Assembly (NCBI GenBank): GCA_031268215.1
Contig: JAIRXP010000072.1
Span: 1-45,502, forward strand
Length of the DNA stretch: 45,502 bases
Source: Bifidobacteriaceae bacterium
Lineage (GTDB): Bacteria > Actinomycetota > Actinomycetes > Actinomycetales > WQXJ01
Direction of reading: 5' to 3'
The notes under the pieces were generated by a model that made no database searches, was not told the origin of the DNA, and saw only the letters and a list, made by a program, of their open reading frames with translations. This document shows positions 18,118-25,891 of this stretch, piece after piece. Position 1 is the first letter of the stretch; each line of letters opens with the position of its first letter. A program made the translations under genes and the position numbers.

Positions 18118-19085
18118 CAGTCGTCTCCGTAAGCGGTCTGGTCCAAGGCCTGAAGGATCTCCTCAGCGCTGGGGTGCTCCAGGGTAGCGCCCAGTGCGCC
18201 ATCCACCACCGTGATGACGTGGTCCGCCTTGGAAGCTAAGTGCAAGTCGTGGGTCGCCAGGACCACCGCCGTTCCTGTCGCCGCGAGCTTCTTCAGCGAA
18301 GACAAAACTAGTTTGGAGTCGGTGGTAGACAACCGACCGGTTGGTTCGTCCGCGAAGATGATCTTGGGATGCTGGGTCAGCAGCCTCGCCAATGACACCT
18401 TGGCCGCCTGCGGCGGCGTAAGTTGCTCGGGAGATTTCTTGGCCAGGTCACGGGCCCCCAGTTCATCGAGTGTGCGTAATGCTAGCTGATGGTTTGACCA
18501 GGCCGAACGCCCAGCCAGTTGGCCCGGCAACTCAACATTCTGCAAGGCCGTCAAGGACGGCACCAGCGGCGGGTTAATCAGCAGCAGGCCCACGTTCTCC
18601 CGGAGCATCGCGGCCAGGGTGGCTCGCGAGGCCCGGGCCAGGTTGGTCTCCAACAGCACCACATGGCCCTCATTGACGTGCTCAAGGCCCGCCAGGCAGC
18701 GCAGCAGCGTTGACTTGCCAGAACCGGATGGCCCAACCAAGGCCAGCATCTCTCCGGCGCGCAGAGTCAGCGACACGCCGGAGAAAACATGCAGCGGATG
18801 CTTGGCGCCCTTGATCCAGAAGACCTTTGAGATCTTGTGGGCGCTGAGAACGGTTTGGTTCGTGCTGGGTGCGGCCCCGGCCGAACCGGGGATGCCCGCG
18901 CGGCCCGCCCTGCCGGAACCGGTCCCGTCGCTGGTGGGACGGTCATTGTCGGTTACCTGGAGGTCATCCGTGGCGGGGTCTACCGGGACGGCGCTGTCAG
19001 TGGCGCCGGTCGTGCCGTCAGCGCCAGAAGCACCGGTGCCGACGGAAGTGTCAGAAAGGTCAGAAGTGTTTGGGGCTTGGTCCAC
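18117..19085 (-). CDS. ABC transporter ATP-binding protein with degenerate signature motif
   Basis: ATPase partner of the downstream FtsX-like permease, 322 residues. The first about 78 residues are low complexity (Ser, Thr, Gly, Asp, Pro) and not part of the fold. The ATPase core has Walker A GPSGSGKST (118-126), Walker B IIFADEPTGRLST and the switch His (VVLATHDLH). The signature that is normally LSGGQ reads LTPPQ (EQLTPPQAAKVSLARLL), and the D-loop lacks the usual Asp. ATP hydrolysis may therefore be weak or regulated. The GTG at 19085 follows TAACCT (19093-19098, minus strand) by 7 nt, a leaderless pattern. It is divergent from dgt. Confidence 0.85.
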   Translation of the reverse strand: MDQAPNTSDLSDTSVGTGASGADGTTGATDSAVPVDPATDDLQVTDNDRPTSDGTGSGRAGRAGIPGSAGAAPSTNQTVLSAHKISKVFWIKGAKHPLHVFSGVSLTLRAGEMLALVGPSGSGKSTLLRCLAGLEHVNEGHVVLLETNLARASRATLAAMLRENVGLLLINPPLVPSLTALQNVELPGQLAGRSAWSNHQLALRTLDELGARDLAKKSPEQLTPPQAAKVSLARLLTQHPKIIFADEPTGRLSTTDSKLVLSSLKKLAATGTAVVLATHDLHLASKADHVITVVDGALGATLEHPSAEEILQALDQTAYGDD

Positions 19086-19120
19086 GCTCTTAAGGTTATC
19101 TGGCCTGATAGCGTGCCTGC

Positions 19121-20419
19121 ATGGCAGGTTACGGTCTGGACGATTCGGCGCGTCTGATCGAAGAGACAGACAAGACCTCGAACCGCTCCGAATTCGAGCG
19201 CGACCGGGCCCGCCTGCTGCACTGCGCGGCGCTGCGGCGCCTAGGTGCGAAGACGCAGGTCAGGACGCCGTGGCGGCGGTCTGACCACCCGGTTGGGGAT
19301 GACTTTATTCGGACTCGGTTGACCCATTCGCTCGAGGTGGCGCAGGTTGGCCGCGAGCTTGGCAAAGCTCTGGGCTGTGACCCAGAAATAGTTGACACGG
19401 CGTGTCTGGCCCATGATCTGGGCCACCCGCCCTTCGGCCACAACGGCGAACGCGCCCTGGCGGAACTGGCTAGCCAGGCTGGGGGATTTGAAGGCAATGC
19501 CCAGACTTTGAGGCTGCTCACCCGGTTGGAATCGAAGGTCTACGCCCGCGGTCGGTCTTGGGGCCTCAACCTGTCGCGCGCGTCGCTGGACGCTTCGATC
19601 AAGTATCCGTGGCGGCTTGGCGAGGGCCCGGCTGGTTCCGATCCGGCCAAGTTCGGGGTCTACGAACCGGAGCTGGCAGCCTTTGAGTGGGTCAGGCGAG
19701 GCGCCCCGGCGTTGGCCAAGTGCGTAGAGGCTCAGGTCATGGATCTGGCCGATGACGTGGCCTACTCGGTACATGATGTCGAGGACGGCATAGTGGGCGG
19801 CTCGGTGCCCCCTGATGCGCTCGCCGCCGGCCCGGAGCGCCGGGCCGTCACTGTCCTGGCAGCGGAGCGTTACTGGCCCGGCGGGACCGCCGCCCTGGAG
19901 GACGCCGCCGTCAGGCTCAACGCCCTGCCTTTCTGGCCGCGTCAATGGGACGGTTCCCGCCAGTCCCTGGCGGGCCTGAAGGACATGACTTCGGGGCTGA
20001 TTGGGCGGTTCGTGTTGGCGGCGCGGGCCGCCACCTGCGAGGTCTACGGCCCCGGGCCATTGACTCGCTACGCGGCGCAGGTGGTGCTGCCGCCGGCAAC
20101 CGGCGCTGAGATCGCCGTGCTCAAGGCCCTGGCCGCGGTCTTCGTGATGGAGCCACGCCTGGAGGATCCGGTCTATGTGGAGCAGCGGACGCTGCTAAAG
20201 GAACTGTTCGGCTACCTGATGGATTCCGCGCCCAATTCCCTCCAGCCGGAATTCCAGGCCGATTTCACTGAGGCGCCCGGTGACCAGGAGAGGATCCGAG
20301 TGATCGTTGATCAACTGGCGTCGTTGACGGATTCCTCGGCAGTGATCGAGCACCGCCGTTTCACCGGCCGTCCCCAGGCCAGCAGCGAACCCTCGGCGCC
20401 AGGCCGGCCGCTCATCTAG
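19121..20419 (+). CDS. dgt: Deoxyguanosinetriphosphate triphosphohydrolase-like protein
   Basis: HD-domain dNTP triphosphohydrolase, 432 residues, cleaving dNTPs to deoxynucleosides and triphosphate. The HD metal site is visible: FIRTRLTHSLEVAQVGRE (His), CLAHDLGHPPFGHNGE (HD and His), and DLADDVAYSVHDVEDG (distal Asp). The N-terminal segment DDSARLIEETDKTSNRSEFERDRARLLHCAALRRL is typical of the family. ATG at 19121 lies 8 nt after GATAGC, a weaker leaderless candidate. dnaG follows with its start 11 nt after the dgt stop. Confidence 0.92.
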   Translation: MAGYGLDDSARLIEETDKTSNRSEFERDRARLLHCAALRRLGAKTQVRTPWRRSDHPVGDDFIRTRLTHSLEVAQVGRELGKALGCDPEIVDTACLAHDLGHPPFGHNGERALAELASQAGGFEGNAQTLRLLTRLESKVYARGRSWGLNLSRASLDASIKYPWRLGEGPAGSDPAKFGVYEPELAAFEWVRRGAPALAKCVEAQVMDLADDVAYSVHDVEDGIVGGSVPPDALAAGPERRAVTVLAAERYWPGGTAALEDAAVRLNALPFWPRQWDGSRQSLAGLKDMTSGLIGRFVLAARAATCEVYGPGPLTRYAAQVVLPPATGAEIAVLKALAAVFVMEPRLEDPVYVEQRTLLKELFGYLMDSAPNSLQPEFQADFTEAPGDQERIRVIVDQLASLTDSSAVIEHRRFTGRPQASSEPSAPGRPLI

Positions 20420-20430
20420 ACTTGGCCTTC

Positions 20431-22368
20431 GTGGCCGGGCTAATTGTCAATCAAGACGTCGAAGCCGTCCGCGCGGCCGCCCAGGTTGACCAGATAGTTG
20501 GTGAGCGCGTCAACCTGACGAAGGCTGGCGTTGGATCTCTCAAGGGGCTCTGCCCCTTCCACGATGAACGGACGGCCTCCTTCCAAGTCCGCCCCGCCCT
20601 GGGGCTGTGGCACTGCTTCGGCTGCGGCGAGGGTGGCGACACAATCGCCTTTCTGATGAAAGCCGACGCCCTGTCCTTCGCCGAGACAATCGAATATTTG
20701 GCCGGCCGTTACGGCATCACCTTGCACTATGAGGAAGCCAGATCCGGCGCCGGACGCGATTCTTCCGCGCCCACCCGGGCCCGCATGCTGGAAGCCAACC
20801 GCTTGGCCGCCGAATATTACACCGAGCAATTGGGGTCACCCAACGGGCGTCCGGCCCGCGATTTCCTGCGTACCCGCGGCTTCGACCGGTTGGCAGCGGA
20901 CCAATTTGGAGTCGGGTTCGCACCTCCTGCCTGGGATGACCTGACCCGGCATTTGCGCGCCAGCGGCTTCGCCGAATCGGAACTGGCAGCCGCCGGATTG
21001 ACCGCACCAGGCCGCCAAGGACCAGTCGACCGCTTCCGAGGCCGCATCATGTGGCCCATCCGCGATCTGACCGGGGCGGTGGTGGGCTTCGGTGCCCGGC
21101 GCTTGGAAGACTCGGAGCAATCAGCCAAGTATCTCAACACCCCAGAGACGGCCCTCTATCACAAATCGCAACTACTTTATGGCGTTGACCTGGCGAAAAA
21201 GGCGATCGCACGGCATCGGCGGGTGGTTGTTGTGGAAGGGTATACGGACGTGATGGCGGCCCACCTGTCCGGAGTCGAGGAAACGGTCGCGACCTGCGGG
21301 ACAGCGTTTGGCAACGACCATATCCGGGTGGTGCGGCGCCTGCTCGGAGACGTCGGCTCGCCCTCATCCGGCGTCCAAATGTCGGATGGCGCATCGATCG
21401 GGGGAAAGGTTGTGTTCACGTTCGACGGCGACCAGGCTGGCCAGAAGGCCGCCATGCGGGCCTTCGGCGAGGAGCAACGCTTCTACGCCGGGACGTTCGT
21501 GGCCGTCGCGCCGGACGGCCAGGACCCCTGCGAACTGTGGGTCAAGGGCGGGGCAGACGCCGTGCGCTCGCTGGTCGAGCAAGCCGAACCCATGTTCCTT
21601 TGGGCAGTCCGGACCGCCCTGCGCTCGGTCGACCTGGAGACCGCGGAGGGCCGGGTGGCCGGGATGCGCATGGCCGCGCCCATGGTGGCGGGCATCAGGG
21701 ATGACGCTTTGCGTCGCGATTACGTGCGCTTGTTGGCCGGTTGGGTAGGCCAGGATGAATCCATGGTGCGCCGGGAGGTGGCGCGGGCGCGGCGAGGACC
21801 GGGCAGCGGTTCGGGCGGGCACGGTGGGCCAGGGGAAGGCTCGGGCGGTGGGTCAGGCCGGGCGGTGATGGCGCCCGGGGAGGGGTGGCGGGCACCACGG
21901 GACACCGTTGGCCGCTCGGAACACGACGCCCTGGCTGCGGTCCTGCAACTACCGTGGCTGGTCCCAGCCCAGTTCGACGGCCTGAGCGGGGACGTTTTCC
22001 AGGTCCCAGAACTCCGTGCCGTACACGATGCCGTCCGGGCGGCCGGCGGTGTCCAGGCCGCTCAGGCGGATGGCGCCAATCCCACGACCTGGATGGCGGA
22101 AGTGCGTGAACTCGCGGCGCCACCGGTTGCCCGGGTGGTGACGGCCCTGGCGGTCGAGGCTCTGCCGGTCCGGGAAGGCGGCGAGGCCGATTACGTGGCC
22201 GGGGTGGTTGGCGGGTTGCTTCAGCTCGGGATCACCCGGCGGCTGGGCGAACTCCGTTCGCGGTTGGGACAACAGGACGCGGCTGGGGATTCAGAGGGCA
22301 AGGCAGCGACTTTGATGGAAATCAACGATCTGATGCGCCGGCGAGACGAGTTGCGACGCGACCCCTGA
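20431..22368 (+). CDS. dnaG: DNA primase
   Basis: Makes RNA primers for Okazaki fragments with DnaB helicase, 645 residues. The CHC2 zinc finger is CPFHDERTASF...WHCFGCGEGGD (about residues 40-70). The Toprim core has VVVVEGYTDVMAA and VFTFDGDQAGQKAAMRAF. Between these, after RRLLGDVG, about 14 extra residues (SPSSGVQMSDGASI) appear that I do not expect in other actinobacterial DnaG. A Gly/Ser-rich linker (about 455-480) precedes the C-terminal helicase-binding domain. GTG at 20431 is preferred since TAGACT (20417-20422) lies 8 nt upstream and overlaps the dgt stop; TTG at 20422 is an alternative. Confidence 0.95.
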   Translation: MAGLIVNQDVEAVRAAAQVDQIVGERVNLTKAGVGSLKGLCPFHDERTASFQVRPALGLWHCFGCGEGGDTIAFLMKADALSFAETIEYLAGRYGITLHYEEARSGAGRDSSAPTRARMLEANRLAAEYYTEQLGSPNGRPARDFLRTRGFDRLAADQFGVGFAPPAWDDLTRHLRASGFAESELAAAGLTAPGRQGPVDRFRGRIMWPIRDLTGAVVGFGARRLEDSEQSAKYLNTPETALYHKSQLLYGVDLAKKAIARHRRVVVVEGYTDVMAAHLSGVEETVATCGTAFGNDHIRVVRRLLGDVGSPSSGVQMSDGASIGGKVVFTFDGDQAGQKAAMRAFGEEQRFYAGTFVAVAPDGQDPCELWVKGGADAVRSLVEQAEPMFLWAVRTALRSVDLETAEGRVAGMRMAAPMVAGIRDDALRRDYVRLLAGWVGQDESMVRREVARARRGPGSGSGGHGGPGEGSGGGSGRAVMAPGEGWRAPRDTVGRSEHDALAAVLQLPWLVPAQFDGLSGDVFQVPELRAVHDAVRAAGGVQAAQADGANPTTWMAEVRELAAPPVARVVTALAVEALPVREGGEADYVAGVVGGLLQLGITRRLGELRSRLGQQDAAGDSEGKAATLMEINDLMRRRDELRRDP

Positions 22369-22472
22369 CCGCCGGTGTGGGGAGACTACCGCTGAGGGCT
22401 TGCCCGGGGGATTGACTCGGGGTGCCCGGGCCTGGGCGGGGATTCCTGGTACGGGTTTTCTGGTGCGGGACG

Positions 22473-22778
22473 TTACCCTTCCTCGGACGGAAACGAGCCG
22501 GGTTCGACCGGCCGCTTGCCATGCTGCTTCTCCCAGCTACTGAGTTGTTGTTCAAGGGCTTTCATCAGTTCAAACACCTGGGCTGGCGGGATGCGCACGC
22601 GCGAAACGACAGTGGCGTTCAGGATCACATTGTTGGCCTCGCGGCGGGGCGGCTCCAGCAAACCGGCGAAATCCAGCACGAAGGCGTCATTGGTGTGCCA
22701 GGCGCGGACGAAGTCCGCGTATACCCCGCCCTCAAGTTCGGTGGGGAGTTTAATCTGGATGCGCTGCTCAGGTGCCAT
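22473..22778 (-). CDS. DUF3467 family protein
   Basis: A 101-residue protein of the DUF3467 family, seen from GGVYADFVRAWHTNDAFVLDFAGL and NATVVSRVRIPPAQVFELMKALEQQLSSWEK. It has no signal peptide. The function of the family is unknown. The ATG at 22778 is 6 nt after TAGGAT (22785-22790, minus strand), so a leaderless transcript is likely; a TTG two codons earlier would sit too close to that hexamer. The gene converges on dnaG, 104 bp apart. That gap holds GC-rich inverted sequence (GCCCGGG 22402-22408 and CCCGGGC 22425-22431) that may terminate dnaG. Confidence 0.82.
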   Translation of the reverse strand: MAPEQRIQIKLPTELEGGVYADFVRAWHTNDAFVLDFAGLLEPPRREANNVILNATVVSRVRIPPAQVFELMKALEQQLSSWEKQHGKRPVEPGSFPSEEG

Positions 22779-22887
22779 TGGCAAATCCTATCCGGGCTAG
22801 CGGGTTGATGGGTGATCCTGGAGGCACGGTCAGGGCCGGTTCTAGGAATGGGGCCCGGGTTGGCGTGGCGGACTGTAGCCTGGCTTA

Positions 22888-23400
22888 GTGGTCTTCATTC
22901 ACGCCGACAAGCCGCCCGGCCATCTCATCGCGGCGCTCGGACTGCCCAAGCGGTCCCGGATTCTGGCGGTCGCCGCCCTAGCTGGTCAGGACACTTGGCT
23001 GGTCGCCGCTGACCTCGGCTTTGGCGTCCTCGGCGAGGACCGGCATGAATTCCATCCTTGGGACTTGATCGAGCGAGCCAAGCTGAAACGCGAAGGCGGT
23101 GTGCTCTCATTGACCTACGCGGATGGCCGCCTGACCGAAGACTTCACCATCCAGCCCCGCGACAAGAGGTTCGCTTCGATTGTCAATGAGCGCATCAAGG
23201 CTTCGGTGGTAGAAGTCGAACACGTCTCAGTCCCCGGCGGCTTGGTGGCGGTGGCCTTGCGCCGCCGGCCAAGTGACCAGAGCTTGTACCTCCAAGAGTT
23301 GCCGGATCCAGGAGTTGATCTGGCCGAGTGCGGTCCATTGGTGCAAGCCGTTCGCAACGAATTGGGCGAGGCCGCTGGCTTACCCAGCAGCGCCTGGTAG
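22888..23400 (+). CDS. Hypothetical protein upstream of the tRNA pair
   Basis: A 170-residue soluble protein I cannot assign. It has a strand-rich middle (TWLVAADLGFGVLGEDRHEFHPWDLIERAKLKREGGVLSL, about 32-71) that resembles a small PH-like or SH3-like barrel, and then an Arg-rich strand VAVALRRRPSDQSLYL. It has no signal or membrane segment. GTG at 22888 is 6 nt after TAGCCT (22876-22881), the same leaderless pattern as its neighbours. tRNA-Asn begins 15 bp after its stop and could be transcribed from it. Confidence 0.7.
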   Translation: MVFIHADKPPGHLIAALGLPKRSRILAVAALAGQDTWLVAADLGFGVLGEDRHEFHPWDLIERAKLKREGGVLSLTYADGRLTEDFTIQPRDKRFASIVNERIKASVVEVEHVSVPGGLVAVALRRRPSDQSLYLQELPDPGVDLAECGPLVQAVRNELGEAAGLPSSAW

Positions 23401-23415
23401 GCTGGACGGCGCTAA

Positions 23416-23488
23416 TCCCGCCTAGCTCAATCGGCAGAGCATCTGACTGTTAATCAGAGGGTTACTGGTTCGAGTCCAGTGGCGGGAG
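23416..23488 (+). tRNA. tRNA-Asn (anticodon GTT)
   Basis: Complete cloverleaf of 73 nt. The acceptor stem pairs TCCCGCC (23416-23422) with GGCGGGA (23481-23487) and has discriminator G. The anticodon loop is CTGTTAA, giving GTT. The T-loop is TTCGAGT. CCA is encoded (23489-23491). Confidence 0.95.
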
Positions 23489-23492
23489 CCAA

Positions 23493-23566
23493 GGGCCAGT
23501 AGCTCAGCCGGTCAGAGCATCGGACTCATAATCCGACGGTCGCGGGTTCAAGCCCCGCCTGGCCCA
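23493..23566 (+). tRNA. tRNA with anticodon CAT (elongator Met, or Ile2)
   Basis: Cloverleaf of 74 nt, 1 nt after the CCA of tRNA-Asn. The acceptor stem pairs GGGCCAG (23493-23499) with CTGGCCC (23559-23565) and has discriminator A. The anticodon loop CTCATAA gives CAT. The T-loop is TTCAAGC. CCA is not encoded (CCC follows). The first base pair is G-C, so it is not initiator. CAT can be elongator Met or, if C34 is converted to lysidine by TilS, Ile2. I cannot separate the two from sequence alone. Confidence 0.9.
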
Positions 23567-24037
23567 CCCGACCGGTGGCGTTCAAACCCTAGACCTGGGA
23601 ATCAGCTACGGCAAGATCGCGGGTTTCGCGACCCGCTCCCGCAGAATCATGAGCCGACGCCACCTGGGCTGATGACGGCCCGCGCTTCGCGCCACGATCT
23701 GGAATTTGTGGGCCAGGGCGTTTGGGGCGCGGCTAGGCTTCGGGTGTCACGGCTGGTGTCTTTTCCGCCGCGAGGGAGGCGGCCGTTGTCGCAGTCGGTG
23801 TCTTTTTGGATTGAAGCCCTCGGGAAGGCACGGCAGTGACCTGGGCTTTCAATGGATGTCAGATGGAGTCATGAAGGCAGAAAGACACCAAACGTGACAG
23901 TCGACCGCCGCGGGCGGTTGAGAAAGGCCAAAAGTGTGGATGTGGCGGCGAATCGACCTCCACAGATGCTTGGAAGAGGACTGGGCTCAGGAACTGCAGC
24001 GGATTCATGCCCCCGGCGGATGGCCGAATCCCGAGTC
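23567..24037. other. 471-bp intergenic region with short repeats
   Basis: No supported gene lies between the tRNA pair and the transporter gene. GGTGTCTTTT occurs at 23755-23764 and 23797-23806, and AAAGACACC, its inverse, at 23881-23889. GCGGGT (23619-23624) pairs with ACCCGC (23631-23636) around a 6-nt loop. Short open frames here look like noise. Confidence 0.4.
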
Positions 24038-24949
24038 TCACCGGACGGCTTTGGCGGCGCCCCGCGCCGGGCCCATCTGGGACAGGATGATCCCGGCCAG
24101 CATCAAGCTGGCGCCCAAGTATCCGCGGACGCCCATGTTTTCATGCAGGATTAGGGCGCCGCCCAAAGCGCCAAAGACCGTCTCCAAGGACATTATCAAG
24201 GCGGCCGGTGCCGGGCGGGCGTCGCGTTGCGCCATGATCTGGAAGGTGTAGGCCAGACCAACCGAGATCAGGCCACCGTAGAGTAGCGGCACCAGCGCCA
24301 GGTCAAGGCCGGCGAATGGATGCTCGTCGAAGAAGGGCGAGAGCATAGCCGAGGTCAACGCGCAGAACCAGAACTGAGCGCAGGCGAACCGCAGGGCTGG
24401 CAAGCGGCCCGCCCAATGATCCACGGCCAAGATTTGGGCGGCGAAACAAACCGCCGCGGCCGTCGCTAACCCATCGCCCCGGGCCAGGCTGAAAGTGCCA
24501 GTAACCGCTATGAGGTAGAGACCGCCCATCGCCAGGACAATCCCGGCCACCGTCAGCCACCGGATACGGTGCCCCAAGACAATCCCAAAGACCGGCACGA
24601 GGACCAGATACAAGCCCGTCACGAAGGCCACGTTTCCGGCCGTGGAATCTGGGATAGCGGCTTGCTGCGGTCCGACTGCCCCGGTCAGCATGGTGCCACA
24701 CAACAGTCCGGGCCAAAGGACCGATTTGCTCAGTCGCCGTCGGTCGACCCGCGGAATGGAGCGCCGGCGATCCAAGATCATGACCACCACGCCGATCATC
24801 GCCGCCCCCAAGGCGAAGCGGATCGCATTGAAGGTGAAGGGACCAACGTGCTCGGAGCCCACCTTCTGGGCCGTGAACGCCAGCCCCCATAACATGGCGG
24901 CCACTAGCAAGAGCAGATTGGCTCGCAGCTGTCTCTGCTTAGCGGGCAA
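24038..24949 (-). CDS. EamA/DMT-family transporter
   Basis: A 303-residue membrane protein of the drug/metabolite transporter superfamily. Ten hydrophobic segments form two EamA repeats. The first repeat begins LLLLVAAMLWGLAFTAQKVG, typical of the family. The second includes the AALIMSLETVFGALGGALILHE segment with the usual Glu. These transporters export metabolites or amino acids; the substrate is unknown. The start is a TTG at 24949 with GAGGA about 9 nt upstream, which is only fairly certain. It stands alone, with more than 470 bp of non-coding sequence on both sides. Confidence 0.85.
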   Translation of the reverse strand: MPAKQRQLRANLLLLVAAMLWGLAFTAQKVGSEHVGPFTFNAIRFALGAAMIGVVVMILDRRRSIPRVDRRRLSKSVLWPGLLCGTMLTGAVGPQQAAIPDSTAGNVAFVTGLYLVLVPVFGIVLGHRIRWLTVAGIVLAMGGLYLIAVTGTFSLARGDGLATAAAVCFAAQILAVDHWAGRLPALRFACAQFWFCALTSAMLSPFFDEHPFAGLDLALVPLLYGGLISVGLAYTFQIMAQRDARPAPAALIMSLETVFGALGGALILHENMGVRGYLGASLMLAGIILSQMGPARGAAKAVR

Positions 24950-25484
24950 GTTGATGAATCCTCACTGTCTTCCGGGCCGGTCACGGTGGCGCCCCAGGGG
25001 CTTTAGGCCATTACCTCCCGCAGCCGCCAGTGACTGGCCCATTTGGCCAGAACCGGGGGAGCGGTGGCGGCGTTGAGTCCAGCCAGGTTACCTGAATACC
25101 CCGCGGTTGGCCTTTCGCCCGTTCATCCGGCTACCGCGCCGATGCCGTCCGCCTCGCCAGGCCCCGCCCGGCAGGCCTCCGAAGTCGGTCGCGTCCGGCG
25201 GCGCCGCCCGGGAACAGCGGCGGGGCCCGACCGGGTAACCCGTCGGTTGCCGAGCTTCGCCGGCCGAGGTGGACTTGGCCGCCAGCCCAAACGTGTTAGG
25301 TTGAATTGTGGGCGGGGAGCGTACAGGGCGCACCCCAACTCCGGGGCCAATCCCCTTGGCCGCGCGCACCGGGCCCGGAGAGGCCGAATCCCGCCACAGA
25401 GGTGACGCGACAGTGCCTGACCATCCGGAATGGATTCATCCAAGACCGCCGGTTCATTACCAGACTGCCGGCCAGGGGACCGGT
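24950..25484. other. 535-bp region without a supported gene
   Basis: Short open frames on both strands lack family resemblance or a ribosome site. A small inverted repeat, CTGGCC-CATTT-GGCCAG, lies near 25033-25049. I see nothing else. Confidence 0.35.
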
Positions 25485-25874
25485 TCACTCCTCGGCGGCG
25501 TCAACGAGCATATTGGTTATGCGAATGGTGGCGATCCGCCCGCCGTCCAGGTCCTCAACCGTCACTTCGTGGCTCGTGAGACGTTCACCAAGGTGCAGCG
25601 GCCGGGCTGTACCGATCACATAGCCCTCGCGAGCAGCACGGTGGTGGGTGATGTTGAGGTCCACGCCAACCGGCATTTTGCCGCGGGTCGCCGCGTGCGG
25701 GGCCGCTGCCAACGACCCGAGGGTCTCTCCCAGCGCGGCGGTGGCCCCACCGTGCAACCGGCCAAAGGCTTGGCGGTTCCCGTCAACTGGCATCCGTCCC
25801 ACCAGATGCTCAGGCGACCAGTCCAGGATCTCGATACCGAGTTTGTCCGCGAGCTGCCCCAATTTGAGTTCCAC
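25485..25874 (-). CDS. Hotdog-fold acyl-CoA thioesterase, MenI/YdiI-like
   Basis: A 129-residue hotdog thioesterase. The core motif MPVDGNRQAFGRLHGGATAALGETLGSLA contains the HGG and the catalytic Glu. GVDLNITHHRAAREGYVIGTARPLHLG follows, and both stretches closely match E. coli YdiI (MenI), which hydrolyses 1,4-dihydroxy-2-naphthoyl-CoA in menaquinone synthesis. The wider PaaI group cannot be excluded. I chose GTG at 25874 because TATCCT (25882-25887, minus strand) lies 7 nt upstream; an ATG at 25970 would extend into the divergent dehydrogenase gene. Start codons of the two genes are only 17 bp apart. Confidence 0.85.
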   Translation of the reverse strand: MELKLGQLADKLGIEILDWSPEHLVGRMPVDGNRQAFGRLHGGATAALGETLGSLAAAPHAATRGKMPVGVDLNITHHRAAREGYVIGTARPLHLGERLTSHEVTVEDLDGGRIATIRITNMLVDAAEE

Positions 25875-25881
25875 GCCGGAA

Positions 25882-25887
25882 AGGATA
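25882..25887 (-). promoter_or_regulatory. -10 hexamer of the thioesterase gene
   Basis: TATCCT (minus strand) is 7 nt before the GTG at 25874 and lies entirely within the 17-bp gap between divergent start codons. The same bases on the plus strand include the AAAGGA ribosome site of the dehydrogenase gene. Confidence 0.5.
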
Positions 25888-25891
25888 CGCG

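Noticed and set aside
23619..23636. Possible T-arm of a third tRNA after the tRNA pair
   Set aside because: The hairpin has a TTCGCG loop, not a TTCRANY T-loop, and there is no acceptor or anticodon stem around it.
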